From NCBI RefSeq assembly GCF_016859285.1, contig NC_053406.1, positions 6,813,001 through 6,877,000 of the forward strand: DNA of 64,000 bases, in the 5' to 3' direction. The position numbers and the translations under genes are program-made. The DNA is from Xiphias gladius (taxonomy: Eukaryota; Chordata; Actinopteri; Istiophoriformes; Xiphiidae). Shown in pieces: positions 1-12,100 of the stretch. The first letter of the stretch is position 1. Each line of letters starts with the position of its first letter. The notes beneath the pieces are model-generated. The model did no database searches, had not been told where the DNA came from, and saw only the letters and a list, made by a program, of their open reading frames with translations.

Positions 1-190
1 TGACTCAAATGCTGTGAAACACCAAAATGTGTCAGATCACTGCATTGCAGCAGAAATTTTAATGGAAGACCTGGACTTTGAAGCGTGAATAGTATAAATG
101 GAATACATTTCAAGATGTATGCTCTCTTTAGATAAATTGCCTGCAACACACACCATAATGACCATATATGTGTGTGTATTTGTTGTTTAG

Positions 191-3100
191 CCGGATGGCA
201 GCATGGCACTGGACAGTGATGAAGGAGAGGAGCCATCTCCTGAAGCCATGGCTCGCTACCTTTCAATGAGGCGGCACACTGTGGGGGTTCCAGACCAAAG
301 GTAACACATCAACACACAACTCTCCATTCTATTATGAATAATGTTTCTGTTGCTACAGTATTACAAGTAGCAGCTGACCGGTCTGTAAAATCAGGTGACA
401 GTCAGGTCTCTGTCTTGTGTGTACGAAAAAGTGACCTTTAGTACTTTTTTTTTGTTTTTGTTTTGTTTACCATGAATCTAAAATTTTCATGTCATCACCC
501 ATCATTTCCTTGCATTACGGTTTATTCACACGGGTATGTTTTGTTAATGAACCAGTACATTGAAATGTGAGATCTTGTTTATAATACTATAATAAGACCA
601 TGCCAGGATGCAAACAATATACACTCACCAAGCAGTCTAGTAGGAACACCTCTACAGCTGCGTATTCATGCAACAATCCAATCAGCCAATCATGTGGCAG
701 CAGTCCAATGCATAAAATCTTAGCGATAAAGGTCAGGAGCTTCAAATAACGTTCACATCAAACATCAGAATCAGGAAAAATGTGATTTCAGTGACATTGA
801 CCGTGACATAATTGTTGGTGCCAGATGGGCTGGTTTGAGTGTTTCTGATACTGCTGATCTCCTGGGATTTTCACGCATAACAGCCTCTAGTGTTTTTTGT
901 TGTGAAAAACAAAAAACATCCAGTGAGCAGCAGATGGAAACACCTTGTTGACAGGAGAGGTCAGACGAGAATGGCCAGAGTCGTTGGAGCTGACAGAAAG
1001 GCTACGGTAACTCAGATAATCACTCCTTGTGAGTACAAAAGCATCTCAGAATGAACAACATGTCCAGCCTTGAGGTGAATGGGATACAACAGCAGAAGAC
1101 CATGTTGGGCTCCAATCCTGTCAGCCAAGAACAGAAATCTGAGGCTGCAGAGGGCGCAGGCTCTCCAAAACTGGACAAGTGAAGACTGGAAAAATGTTCC
1201 TTGGTCTGATGAATCTGGATTTCTGCTGAGGTACGCAGATAGTATCGTCAACAGCATGAATCCATGGACCCAACCTACCTTGTGGAAACAGTCCAGGCTG
1301 GTGTTGGTGGTGTAATGGTGTGGGGAATGTTTTCCTGGCACACTTTGGGACCCTTAATGTCACAGCCTATCTGAATATTGATCCTGACCATTTGCATCCC
1401 TTTAAGGCCACAATTTGCCATCTTCTAAAGGCTATTTCCAGCATGATAACCTCACAAAGAAAAAGTTGTCTCAAACTGAACTCATGACAGTGAATCATTG
1501 AACTTCAGTGGCCTCCCCAGTTAGATCTGAATCCAGTAGAACACCTTCGGGGTGTGGTAGAACGGGAGACTGGCAGCATGAATGTGCAGCTGATACAGCT
1601 GCAGAAATTATGTGATGCAAGAACTGAGGCTGTTTTGGGATCGGCTGTTTTGGGACCCAGTATCAGTATGGTGTTCCTAATAAAGGGCTTGGTGAGTGTA
1701 TGTAGTTAATGTTAAGTTTTGGGCTCTTCAAAGGCACAGTTTTGTTACAGTGTAGTCTGTATCTTTCAGCAGTTCCAATTTTTCTCACTTCTTGGGTTAG
1801 GATCACACTTGCAGTGTAGTCATTCACATTATCAGATACATTTGGGTAAAAGACTGCATTACAATTGCCAAAATATGCTAGATATTGTGTTTCTGCCAAC
1901 TGTTGAATACTGCTACTTATTCAGGCCGTGGTGTCAGGTTGTAAATAAGCAAATGTAGTAGTATTAAATTATCAGTCACAACAAGGAGGTCTGTAATGGT
2001 GGTATCTTGATACAAGGATAGTGGAATGTGGGTTATTTAAGATGCATTTAAATAATCTATCTGAAGGCATTAACTAGTGCATGAGGTCAGTTCAGGCCAC
2101 AACCAAAACCATTGACTCCTTCCTACCATTCTCTCTCCTCCCACCACAGGACAGAGATGCAGGAGGACCTCCAGAAACTGCCACCGGGTTTCCCACGCGG
2201 TGCAGTGCCCCAGCCCCCTTTTCCCCCACTGGCCCCCACTATGGGCCAAATGCACACTCTCATGCCCACACAGAGCCTGCAACCCACACAGCAGCTGGAG
2301 TACAAGGTACAGTGAGTTGGTTTAGATTAGGAGTGGGATCTTTCAGTTGGCATTAGAATCCTGCAGTGTTTGCACTAGTAGGGTCTACGTATCAGTTTTA
2401 TTGATTTTCCTCTCCAATCTGACTTCTTGTGTCCGCTGATCCTCCAGGAGCAGTCGTTGCTGCAGCCACCCACTCTGCAGCTTCTCAACGGTATGGGGCC
2501 TCTGGGTCGAAGAGCTTCTGACGGCGGAGCTAACATTCAACTACACGCTCAGCTCCTCAAGAGGCCCCGGGGGCCCTCACCACTTGTCACCAGCCCAGTT
2601 AGTATAGATGTTACTCCAGAGGATCTGGATTTATGTATGTGTGCAATTTGTCTATTTTACCACCATGTAAACCATGAAGTGCTGACCAGATATCCCTTTG
2701 CCTCTCTCAGCACCCTATCCCTGCAGTAGCTCCAGTGGATGAGGAGGGTTCGGACGGAGAGCCAGACCAAGAGGCGGTACAGAGGTAACCCACGGTGACG
2801 GTTTTGTGTGATGGGATATACTGTACAGAGGTGCTGTCTAAACTGGATGCTCTGGAAGGCCCGTAGCCTGTGACAATAGATTGATGGGTTCTCTATGAAT
2901 GTTGAGTTAAGGATTTGGCTAGCTTGAAAAGCCTAGCCTCAATGTTTTCAACAGGCTTGATCTCACATTATTTAAACTTATTTACCAAATTACCAATTTT
3001 AATTCTGAATACACATCTGCATCATGACTTTCTATGTAAACAAACTTTCTACATGCCTTAAATACATTAGGCCAGTGACATGTAGACCATACTTAGATTT

Positions 3101-6100
3101 TTTTACCAAAACATTAGTCTGTAAATTTTTAGAGCAGGGCAGACGTGTTAACAAAAAAACCACAAAAGATAAACAAACAAATAAAGTGGATTAACACAAT
3201 AAATAACAGAACTATGCAGTGGAGGTTTTTAGAAATGTTAATGCAGCAATTTAGAAAAATTGTCCAAAATAAGAACTTTGATGGAATGAGCAGAAAATTT
3301 ATCAGGGTTTCTGAAAGAATAGGTGGAACCAATGTAAAGATGGCCACAGGTTTGGTATATGGAGATGTGATTTTGGATTGGAAGTCCAGGTTAGGGTTTC
3401 CATGATGGTCCTCTTCAGACAGCAGCCTCTGTAGACTTCGCTAGTGTCCTGGGTTGCTGGGAGTGAGTGCCTTTAGGCTGCTCTGCTTTTTCCCACGGGA
3501 GGTGACCACTCTGCTGTGGTGCTTATCCCATCTCTCCTCCTTTCTCCATCGCGCAAGTGCCTTCTGCCACAATTCCAAACGGAATCTGCCACCAAATCCA
3601 GCCCTCCTATCTCTCAAACTCTTTGGCCAAGAACTTCTTTATCTCTCTCATTTCAGTAAGTGCCAAATTATTCTCCCGACTTTCTCACTCTTTCTCACAC
3701 AGCTTTGCTAACTCTGAAGCTTGCAAAACCAGTGAATATAAAAGGCAACCAGTCCAGTCCTTAAATTGGAAGCTGGGAGGTTGTGGGATACCCATAAGCT
3801 TTAACATCATCTATGGTGTAATTCTACTTTGTTTTTCTGATTGGCTAAGATGATATGAATGATGGCACCCATTGGCAAAGGTGGGAAGGGGCGGGCCTTC
3901 CCCCCTGCCACCGTCTCCATTAGCCAATGAGGACAGAGAGCTGACCAGCGCTGCTTCCTGTCTCCCACCCCTCACCCCCGTCCTCCCCCCTCCCTGCGGC
4001 CCAGGTACCTGGCGAACCGCTCCAAGCGGCACACGACGCACGCGCTCACGAGCACTTCGCATGGCGAGCCCTCGGCAGAGTCACAGCGGCCCCAGGGCCC
4101 CCGCCAGAGGGGGGGCTGGGCCCCCGACACACACACCCGGTGAGGGGACACGCCCGCTCCGAGCTGTATATGCACAAACACACACACACAAACACGCAGA
4201 CCCATGCATTAAATGAGGGGCATATCAAGCCTCTCTCTCTCACACAAATCTCTCTCACACGAATACTCACACACAGCTGACCTCACACACATTGCTGATG
4301 AAGTACTCGCACCAGGTGAAGGTTGTGTACCTTCCAAAGTGGAAGGAATATTTTTGTCGATGTTGGAGGTGGAGGGTGAGGCCAGGGCAGACATATCGCC
4401 ACCTCATCCGTAAACCATGAGTCAAAATAACTGTTTCTTGCCTACAAACTGGGAAAGTGCAGGTATGTGACAGGTTCATGCCAAAGATGTAGCAGACCGT
4501 TTTGTATAAGAAACCCCTAAGAGCTAAATTATATCTGTGTATATTCTCTCCAATATTGGCCATAATATTTATGTTTTTGTGTTGTCCATGTTGTAATTCT
4601 AGCTGTTGTCCCCCATTATCATCTCCCTCCTACTCAAGTTTCGAAAACTGGGTGTACGTTTTCTGCAAGTGTGAGTTTTTTTATTTAGAATCAGTGGTAG
4701 GTAGGACCTGTTATCTAAGAGTACATTTGCATGCTCTTTTGAGGTAGAATGAATGTGTAAAGCTAGAATCTATATCTTTTTTTCATGGAGTACTTTTTAG
4801 AGAAAGTGTAATCAGCTGACCAATTTTTGATGAAAAATGTAATTCTTGATGAAAAAAACCGCTGTCAACTATCTATCTTGTCCAGTAATTTAGTTTTCTT
4901 TGAAGCATTGCATGAAGTAGTTGTAGTAGTGCCCTTACCACACAATGAAAACTAGCATATCTTGTAAGCACCGCACGGAGTCTGTCATCAATGGTAAGTT
5001 GAGGAAAGAGCTTAACTGTAGAAAAAATCAGCAAAAAGCATTTCTTTGATGTTATATTGGCGGTGTTGCCCTTAGATGAACTTCCATTAACAATGGTATG
5101 TATCTAATGTAACTTACCTTCAATTGATCATCATTCTGTCATGATTGAGAGCATGGATGAAATCATTTAAAGATAGATTTTACATGAATTCATTTATCAT
5201 TTCAGTTGTGTCAATTTTGAGGTCCGCTTTCCTACACATGAAACGTTTCCCTGTCAGATACTTTAATTTGTAATATTTTATGTAAGTTTGAAGAGCTCAT
5301 GCCTGTCATGTGTTTGTGTCTTGTGTGTCCATGTGTCTGTGTTACGTCACGTTGCGTCTTTGTTTGTGTGTTTGTGTGTGTGTGTGTTTTTTTTTTGTGT
5401 ACACGTATGTGTCTGCTCCCTGTGGTGCCCTCCTCAGATCCAGCTATAAGGACTGTAACACCCTTCATCTCCCCATGGAGCGCTTCTCACCTGTCAGACG
5501 GTTTTCTGATGGCGCCGCCACCATCCAGGCCTTCAAGGCTCATCTAGAGAACAGCAGCCTCATTAAGCAAATCAAGCAGGTACATAGCTCTACTTAATGT
5601 CAAGACATACAAGGGGGAAAACATAAACAAGTAGCTGGTAGTGATATACAGGAAAAAATAGCTAAAAATATCCTCATTAATCACCAGAAAACACTGGCGT
5701 AACAATGACATTTCATTCTTGCTGAAGACAAATTAATTGGTCCGCATCCCTGACTTTGGTCACATGTATTTGGTATGTACAGAATTTTTTATGCCTATGT
5801 ATTTGTTTAATTTGGAGAGATTAATTGGAGAGATAAATAAATTGAGACCATCTGGGAGGGAAATATTGTGAAATTGCCAGTTTTGGTAGGATCACATTCA
5901 AAGTGAAAGGTTGAGAATGGAGGTGAATGGCATATACCAAAAAAACTTTTTATGAGAATCTAATATTAGGATATCAATAAACATGCCTTTTTTCTTGCTC
6001 ACCAATCTTTATGAAAAGATACAGAGTTCCTTTTCCTGTCAGTGGCTGTAGGAGAAAACAAAGCATTATTTCTATGGAGGGTTGATAGGCTTATTGATCA

Positions 6101-9100
6101 GTACCAAATGACTCAACACTTACTTCACCAGGTGCTGAGATTTCAGAAATTCCCCTCTGGTCCGAACCCTGCTTGGGTCTAACCCCTCTGCCTTTTCGAC
6201 TGCTCATAGAAGTACTACTTCTAGACAGTGCAGAAATGGTGATAGATTGCAGCTGTTCTGATGCAATTCTGACTCTGGGGGGAATACAAACCAAGATCCC
6301 TGGCACTGCAAGTCGGTGCTTTAGATGAGATGAGTTAAACTCTGTGATGCAGCACATAGTCTAACAGCCTGTTGCATTCTGCCTCATCATGTTCTCTCCT
6401 ATGGTCTCTGTTACCATTTCAGTGTAGAGCAGAAGCAGACAAGCTACAATAAAAAGCTAATGATGAAAACCCCGAATAGGATGGGTGAGCTTGCTACGTT
6501 TAAATCTCATCCTTGTCAGTTCTGATTCATTTGAGGTTTTAAAATAACCCATTTTGTCACCTTTCTCCTTTTTTATTGTAAGTTTTTAGAATGCTAAATT
6601 CTGTTTGCGGTATTTTAAAAAAGAATTACAGTGTTGTTTAGAGGAAGCTGAGTGCCTTATTTTTATCTGACTAACTATGTTTGCCCCTGGAGTGGAGATC
6701 AGGCCATCAGGAGTTTCTGGTGTCCTAGGTCAAGGATAAGGTCTTATCCTGTGAACAGCACTGTAATGATACATTAAGACCAGAACTGGGGTTAACAAAA
6801 TGAGAGATGAAATAGGGTCACAGCATCACAGGAGAGAAGCTAGCAGTACTGTTTCAAGAGATATTCTGAACTCATTTTGCTGGTACAGTGATGGACCTAA
6901 AGTAGAAATTTTTTTTTTTTTAAAAGATACACAGACAGCAGATTTGGCAGAGCAGTGACCTAGCTTTGGGTAGTATTGACAGTACTGTTTTTCCGTTGTT
7001 AAAGATTATTTTTTGCAATTTCCCTTTATTTGACAGTCTGAGCATTGTTATTAAGACGCTGACACAATTTAGACTTACTGTAATCTTGACGCACAGCGAA
7101 CAGAATATATTAAGGTGAGGTCAAATCGAGTCTTGCGCCTGAGAAAACCTCAAGTTGCTTCCTGAGACATCACATCATTTGCGGTGACACTGCAATAAGA
7201 TTACTTCACCCAGTAGGAGGCATAGGTAGGGAGAGAGATAATCATCATGTTCACAGTGGGTGCTTCATTTTAGGCATGTACAGACATGCTGGGATCAACT
7301 TTACTGTCAAGTGTTAAGAAGAGGTTAATTAGGCTAGAGGAGAGGTTAACACACATGACCAACACCCAGGTACGGACCCCTGAAAAGAGAGTAAACAGAG
7401 TTTACAGCTGGGAAGAAATTTGGAGTAAACAAGTGCCGGGAAGATTATACGACCTCAGAGTATATTACACATGTTGTAGCCGGTCATACAAGCTGGCAAG
7501 CCTGTTGTTTTCATAATTTTGGATCTCTCAAAGTGTTTATAGACAGTAGGTTTCGACATCTCATTCGTAAGTAGCAGGAAACCGGTTCAGACTTGAGTTC
7601 TGTTAAAAGAAGTGCTTATAGCAATTGTAATTGTATTAACTAAATGTGATTAGTATCATTAGCCAAAGCTTTAGCTTAGTTGTATGAGTGCACCTGTGTT
7701 GTTCATGCTATTCGAGGAGCTTTAGGTTTCCAGTCAGCCAGGTGATGACACATGGGTTTAAACTTTGGTTCCACTAGGAGATTTAAAGTAGATGAAAGTG
7801 TTGCCTCTGAACACTAAACCTCATTAACTAATTACACAAAGCAGAATGGTTAGTCCTGAGATTTGCTGCTGCAGGAATTGCTAGCAAGATGGGGATTACA
7901 GTGGTCCATGTCTGTTTCCAATAGGAGTGTGAGCAGCTCCAGAAAATGTATGCTGCCCAGCAGGATGACCGACTCCTTGAGCACACCCAGCAGCAGCATG
8001 TCCTCTACCAGCAAGAGCAACAAATCCTCCACCAGCAAATCCAGGTATTTGAAGCTGACAAAGAGGTGTCATAAAGATATTATGACAAGCCAAAACTACA
8101 CTTGCCACACATAACACCATGATGTATGCAACAGTTTACAACCTTTCATGCACAATAGGTTAAGCTGTGTTACTTGACCTTTTGAAAGCATTGTCATCAT
8201 ACATGCATTGCAACTCATACATTACTCTTACTTTATGCTTGTATTATATTGAACTATGTTGGAGTCTATATGGCACAGATATAAACATCAAAGGAAATGC
8301 TATTGATTTGTTGCACCTGAGGCTTGGATATCCTGCATTGTGGCCTCAGTTGTCTCCTCAGCTTGAGTCCCTTCTTTTGGACACACATACTTAATATTTG
8401 CACTTGTATCATCTGATGCAGTCAGCCTATAATCATAACCACATTAACAAATCATGTTGTATTAAAGCTTGAAGGTCAAATTTAATTTTTCTTTACCTGC
8501 AGGGTCTGTCTTTAGGCCATGGAGAGAGCCAGCCTAGTCACCTAACCCACCAGCTCCAGAGGTAAAAAAAAAAACAAAAAAAAACACACACACACACAGA
8601 GAAGTTATCGAACAACAAACAACGTAATGTTGAAAAACTTTTTCTAGAAAAAGCACTCTGCATCTGGAGAAAAATATCCAGCTGAGAATGATTTTTGTAA
8701 CTACTGCAGGAGCAGAGCAGAGCAAAGGTAGTTTTTAAGAAATGGATCAGAACTCCAAACTCCACTATGGCTGCTAGTTTCATGGAAGCTTACAAAATAG
8801 TAAGGCGTAGAAAGCCGTTCAATAATGGTGAATAAATGAAAAAATCATTTATTAAAATGTCAGAACAGCTTTTGTCAGACTTCAAAAACAAAACTGAGGT
8901 AGTTCAGAAAATTAAAGATATGCCCGTCGCCGCAAAGACCATCAAAGACAGGGCCATAAAATGGTAACAAATATCACCAGTCAGCAAATCAAGGACATAA
9001 ACTCAGCTCCAGCATACTCTATTGCCTGCGATGAGTAATGCTATGCGAATGATACTGAGCAGACAGCGCTGCTAGGCAGATATGTGAACTCTGATGGGCC

Positions 9101-12100
9101 ACAGGAAGAAATCGTGGAGGTAATACCGATGAAATGCCAAACACGGTGGGGGGACGTTTGTGAGGCTTTTGTGAACTGTTTGAAAGCCAAAGAAATGAAT
9201 ACCAGCAACAGTGGCTACAGATGGGGCACCTGGTATGAGAGGGACACAGAAGGGGCTTTCGACTTTAACACAGAAATCGTTGGATCGAAATCTTACTTTT
9301 CACTGCATTTTGCACTCAGAAGCACTTTGAGCTTAATCAATTAATTATGTTTTAGCATTTGAGTGCAAGTTGTCGGTGCTGGCGAGACATGTGCATGCTT
9401 TCTCACTTCCCCTCTCTGAGAGAGTTCAGGGAAAGACACAATCACATCAACAGTGATTATTTACAACGTGCGATTATCGAAATGCAATCTGCATTTGGGG
9501 AAAGATTCCGCGTGTTCCGAAAGGAGAAAACTACACTATCCTTCCCTGTCATACCCCTGGATATTGACCCATCCCTTTTAAACATGTCCACGTTCACAGG
9601 AATAAGTCTACCTGACCCTGAAATGGAACTGGCTGACATAGCCAACAAAGACATATGGGTATCTAAGTTCAGAAGGCTGACAGCTGAGCTTGAAGATGTC
9701 GTCCGTCAGAAGGCTGTTCTCACTCAAAACCACAAATGGAGTGACATTGAAAAACTCCCAAAACCCGACAAACTTGTGTTTGAAACATGGAACGCTATTC
9801 CCGACAATTACATCAACATGAAGAAGTACGCAATTGGAGTCCTGTCTATCTTTGGATCAGTGTACTTGTGCGAGCAAGTCTTTTCAAGCATGAACTACAT
9901 AAAGACCAAATATGGCTCCCAACTCACAGATGGGAGCCTGCAGTGAAGATAAGTTACATCTTACAGCCCTGATATCGAGAAGATCAGCAGTGATGTTCAG
10001 AAACAGAAAATCCCATTAAAGTGGTGATGGTAAACTGTTATTATTTTGCAACAAATGATCTCTCTTAGAAAGTTGTGATTTTTCTCAGTGAACTGAATAA
10101 CCTTGAGCTGATATTATTGTTTTGCTATGTTTGCTATGTCGGCCTTGTTTTGTTGGAAAAAGCATGCTCCAATAAAAATAACAAGTGTCAAATGTTTTCT
10201 TTATTATAGTAGTTCTATAATTTCATAACTGAACCAAAACATTACATTATTGTAATGGAAATGCAAATTTACACTACCACATAATCATAAATAGGCTACC
10301 ATAGCCACCTTGTGGTAAAACATATGAATGAATGCTCCTTTAGACCTATTAGTAATGCTGATAGGCTGATTCAGACTAATAGGCTGTGGTACCTGCATTT
10401 AAAGAGCTTGAACATTTTTTGCGGCTCCAGACAGATAGCTCTTTTTTTTCCTTCTGGTTCTTCAGGTGTTAAAGGTTGCCGACCCCCTGCTGTAGCTCCT
10501 TACCCCTTACCCATCACAACTAAATGCCTAACACCAACCCCAACCCTAACCCTAAACTTAATTCTAACCTGAACCCTAAACCAAGTCTTAACCCTCAGTC
10601 AGCCCTTTGAAGTTGTGAGGACCAACCAAAATGTCCTCACAATCATGGTTTCAAACCAGAATTTGTCCACACAATCATAGAAAGACATTTATACACACAC
10701 ACATATTACTCATCAGCTATTGAACGGTGAGCAATGAACTTGATGCTGTGGTGCAGTGCTATCGACTGAAGTGTTACATCATTGTCGTATCTCTCTCTTC
10801 TCCTCTCCTACTCTGTCCTGTCCTCCCGCAGGTTGCGTATCCAGCCCTCCAGTCCTCCGCCAACACATCCCAGCAACCACCTCTTCAGACAGCCCAATCA
10901 GAGCCCTCCGCCTGGCACTGCAGGCATAATGCAAGGGCATGGTTAGTAATACCAATGCATTTAACTATCCTCTAATTCTTTAGCCATACATTTGTTTTGT
11001 TTTTCATGGTTAATTACTACTTATTACATTTTTATTCATTTTTTTTTTATTTTTTAAATAGACTCCAGGATTCAGAATAGCTGGTAGTAGTGTTCACTGT
11101 TTTCAAAGTGTTTTACTCTTGATTACTCACTGACTTTGTATACAAACACGAACATCTGACATAGTTCATTTTTGACATTCTGTTATGAATAATGTACTAG
11201 AAGGCGTAGTTTATGCAGAATCAATGAAAATGCTTTTTTAAGTGCAAACAGGGGCAGCAGGTAAGTAAACTTGTTGGTCATCAAGGACACAATAACTTCA
11301 AGTACTTTGTGGAGAAAACTGATGTCATATACTTATTGTAGTGGTACCAGTTATGATACTTAGTTATGATGCCAGTCCAGACCAAGCCCGACAATGAGTT
11401 GAAAAGTAGTAATGGAAATTTAGTTGGCACATCTCTAAGCAAGCTTAAATAGATAGGAGACAAACATAAGCAAGGGTTCGTGACTATGCTTTGAACTTTG
11501 AAGATGTTGAATTTTCTCTGGTTAAATTTTCTCTTTGGGAAAAACGTAATTTGTCCCTTCCCTCAATGAAAACTCACTCTCATTGCCAGAAGGATTTTGG
11601 TAGTGCAAAGAAAACTTGTATGATATCAGATTGCAGTTACTTTGGCCATAAAATTAACTTGACTCATGACTCCTCTCCTCTCCTCTCCTAGGAGGTCCGT
11701 CACCAGTGCAGTACCAGCACGGTGGTCCAGCGCTCTACCAGGGCCAAAGTGGCAGCCCGCCTCCAACAGGTCTGCCTCGAGTCGCTCTACCGACCAATCA
11801 ACAAGCACCATCTTCCCGCCCCACCGTCCCATTGGCACAGGGTGTACCTCAACAACAGCAGGTGACTACAAAGAGCTAATTAAATTTTTTGTTGTCATTT
11901 GAGTCTCTGCTCAGGTGATACTCTCATCAATAATGAATATCAACATTGACTGTTTTTACAGGTGACCATTCAGGTGCAGGAAGTGGAGCTTGGAGGTGGG
12001 GCACAGAGACAGGGCAGCTTTTTGTCCACGCCAGGGGGACACAGAGTCCTTGGGAAGCAGCTGAGCGCAGACAACGCCGAGATGCACAGGTGACCCCACC

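Noticed and set aside
6091..6357. An 88-codon minus-strand frame in a sik3 intron
   Set aside because: Ser-rich, no recognised domain, no splice signals and no support from neighbours.
9359..9946. A host protein-coding gene inside sik3
   Set aside because: The protein is the C-terminal half of a hAT transposase, the upstream half is broken by stops and a deletion, and a hAT-like terminus follows.
10530..10580. Interstitial telomere repeat
   Set aside because: Only two or three imperfect CCCTAA-like units, followed by the GAGGACC phrase of an ordinary dispersed repeat.
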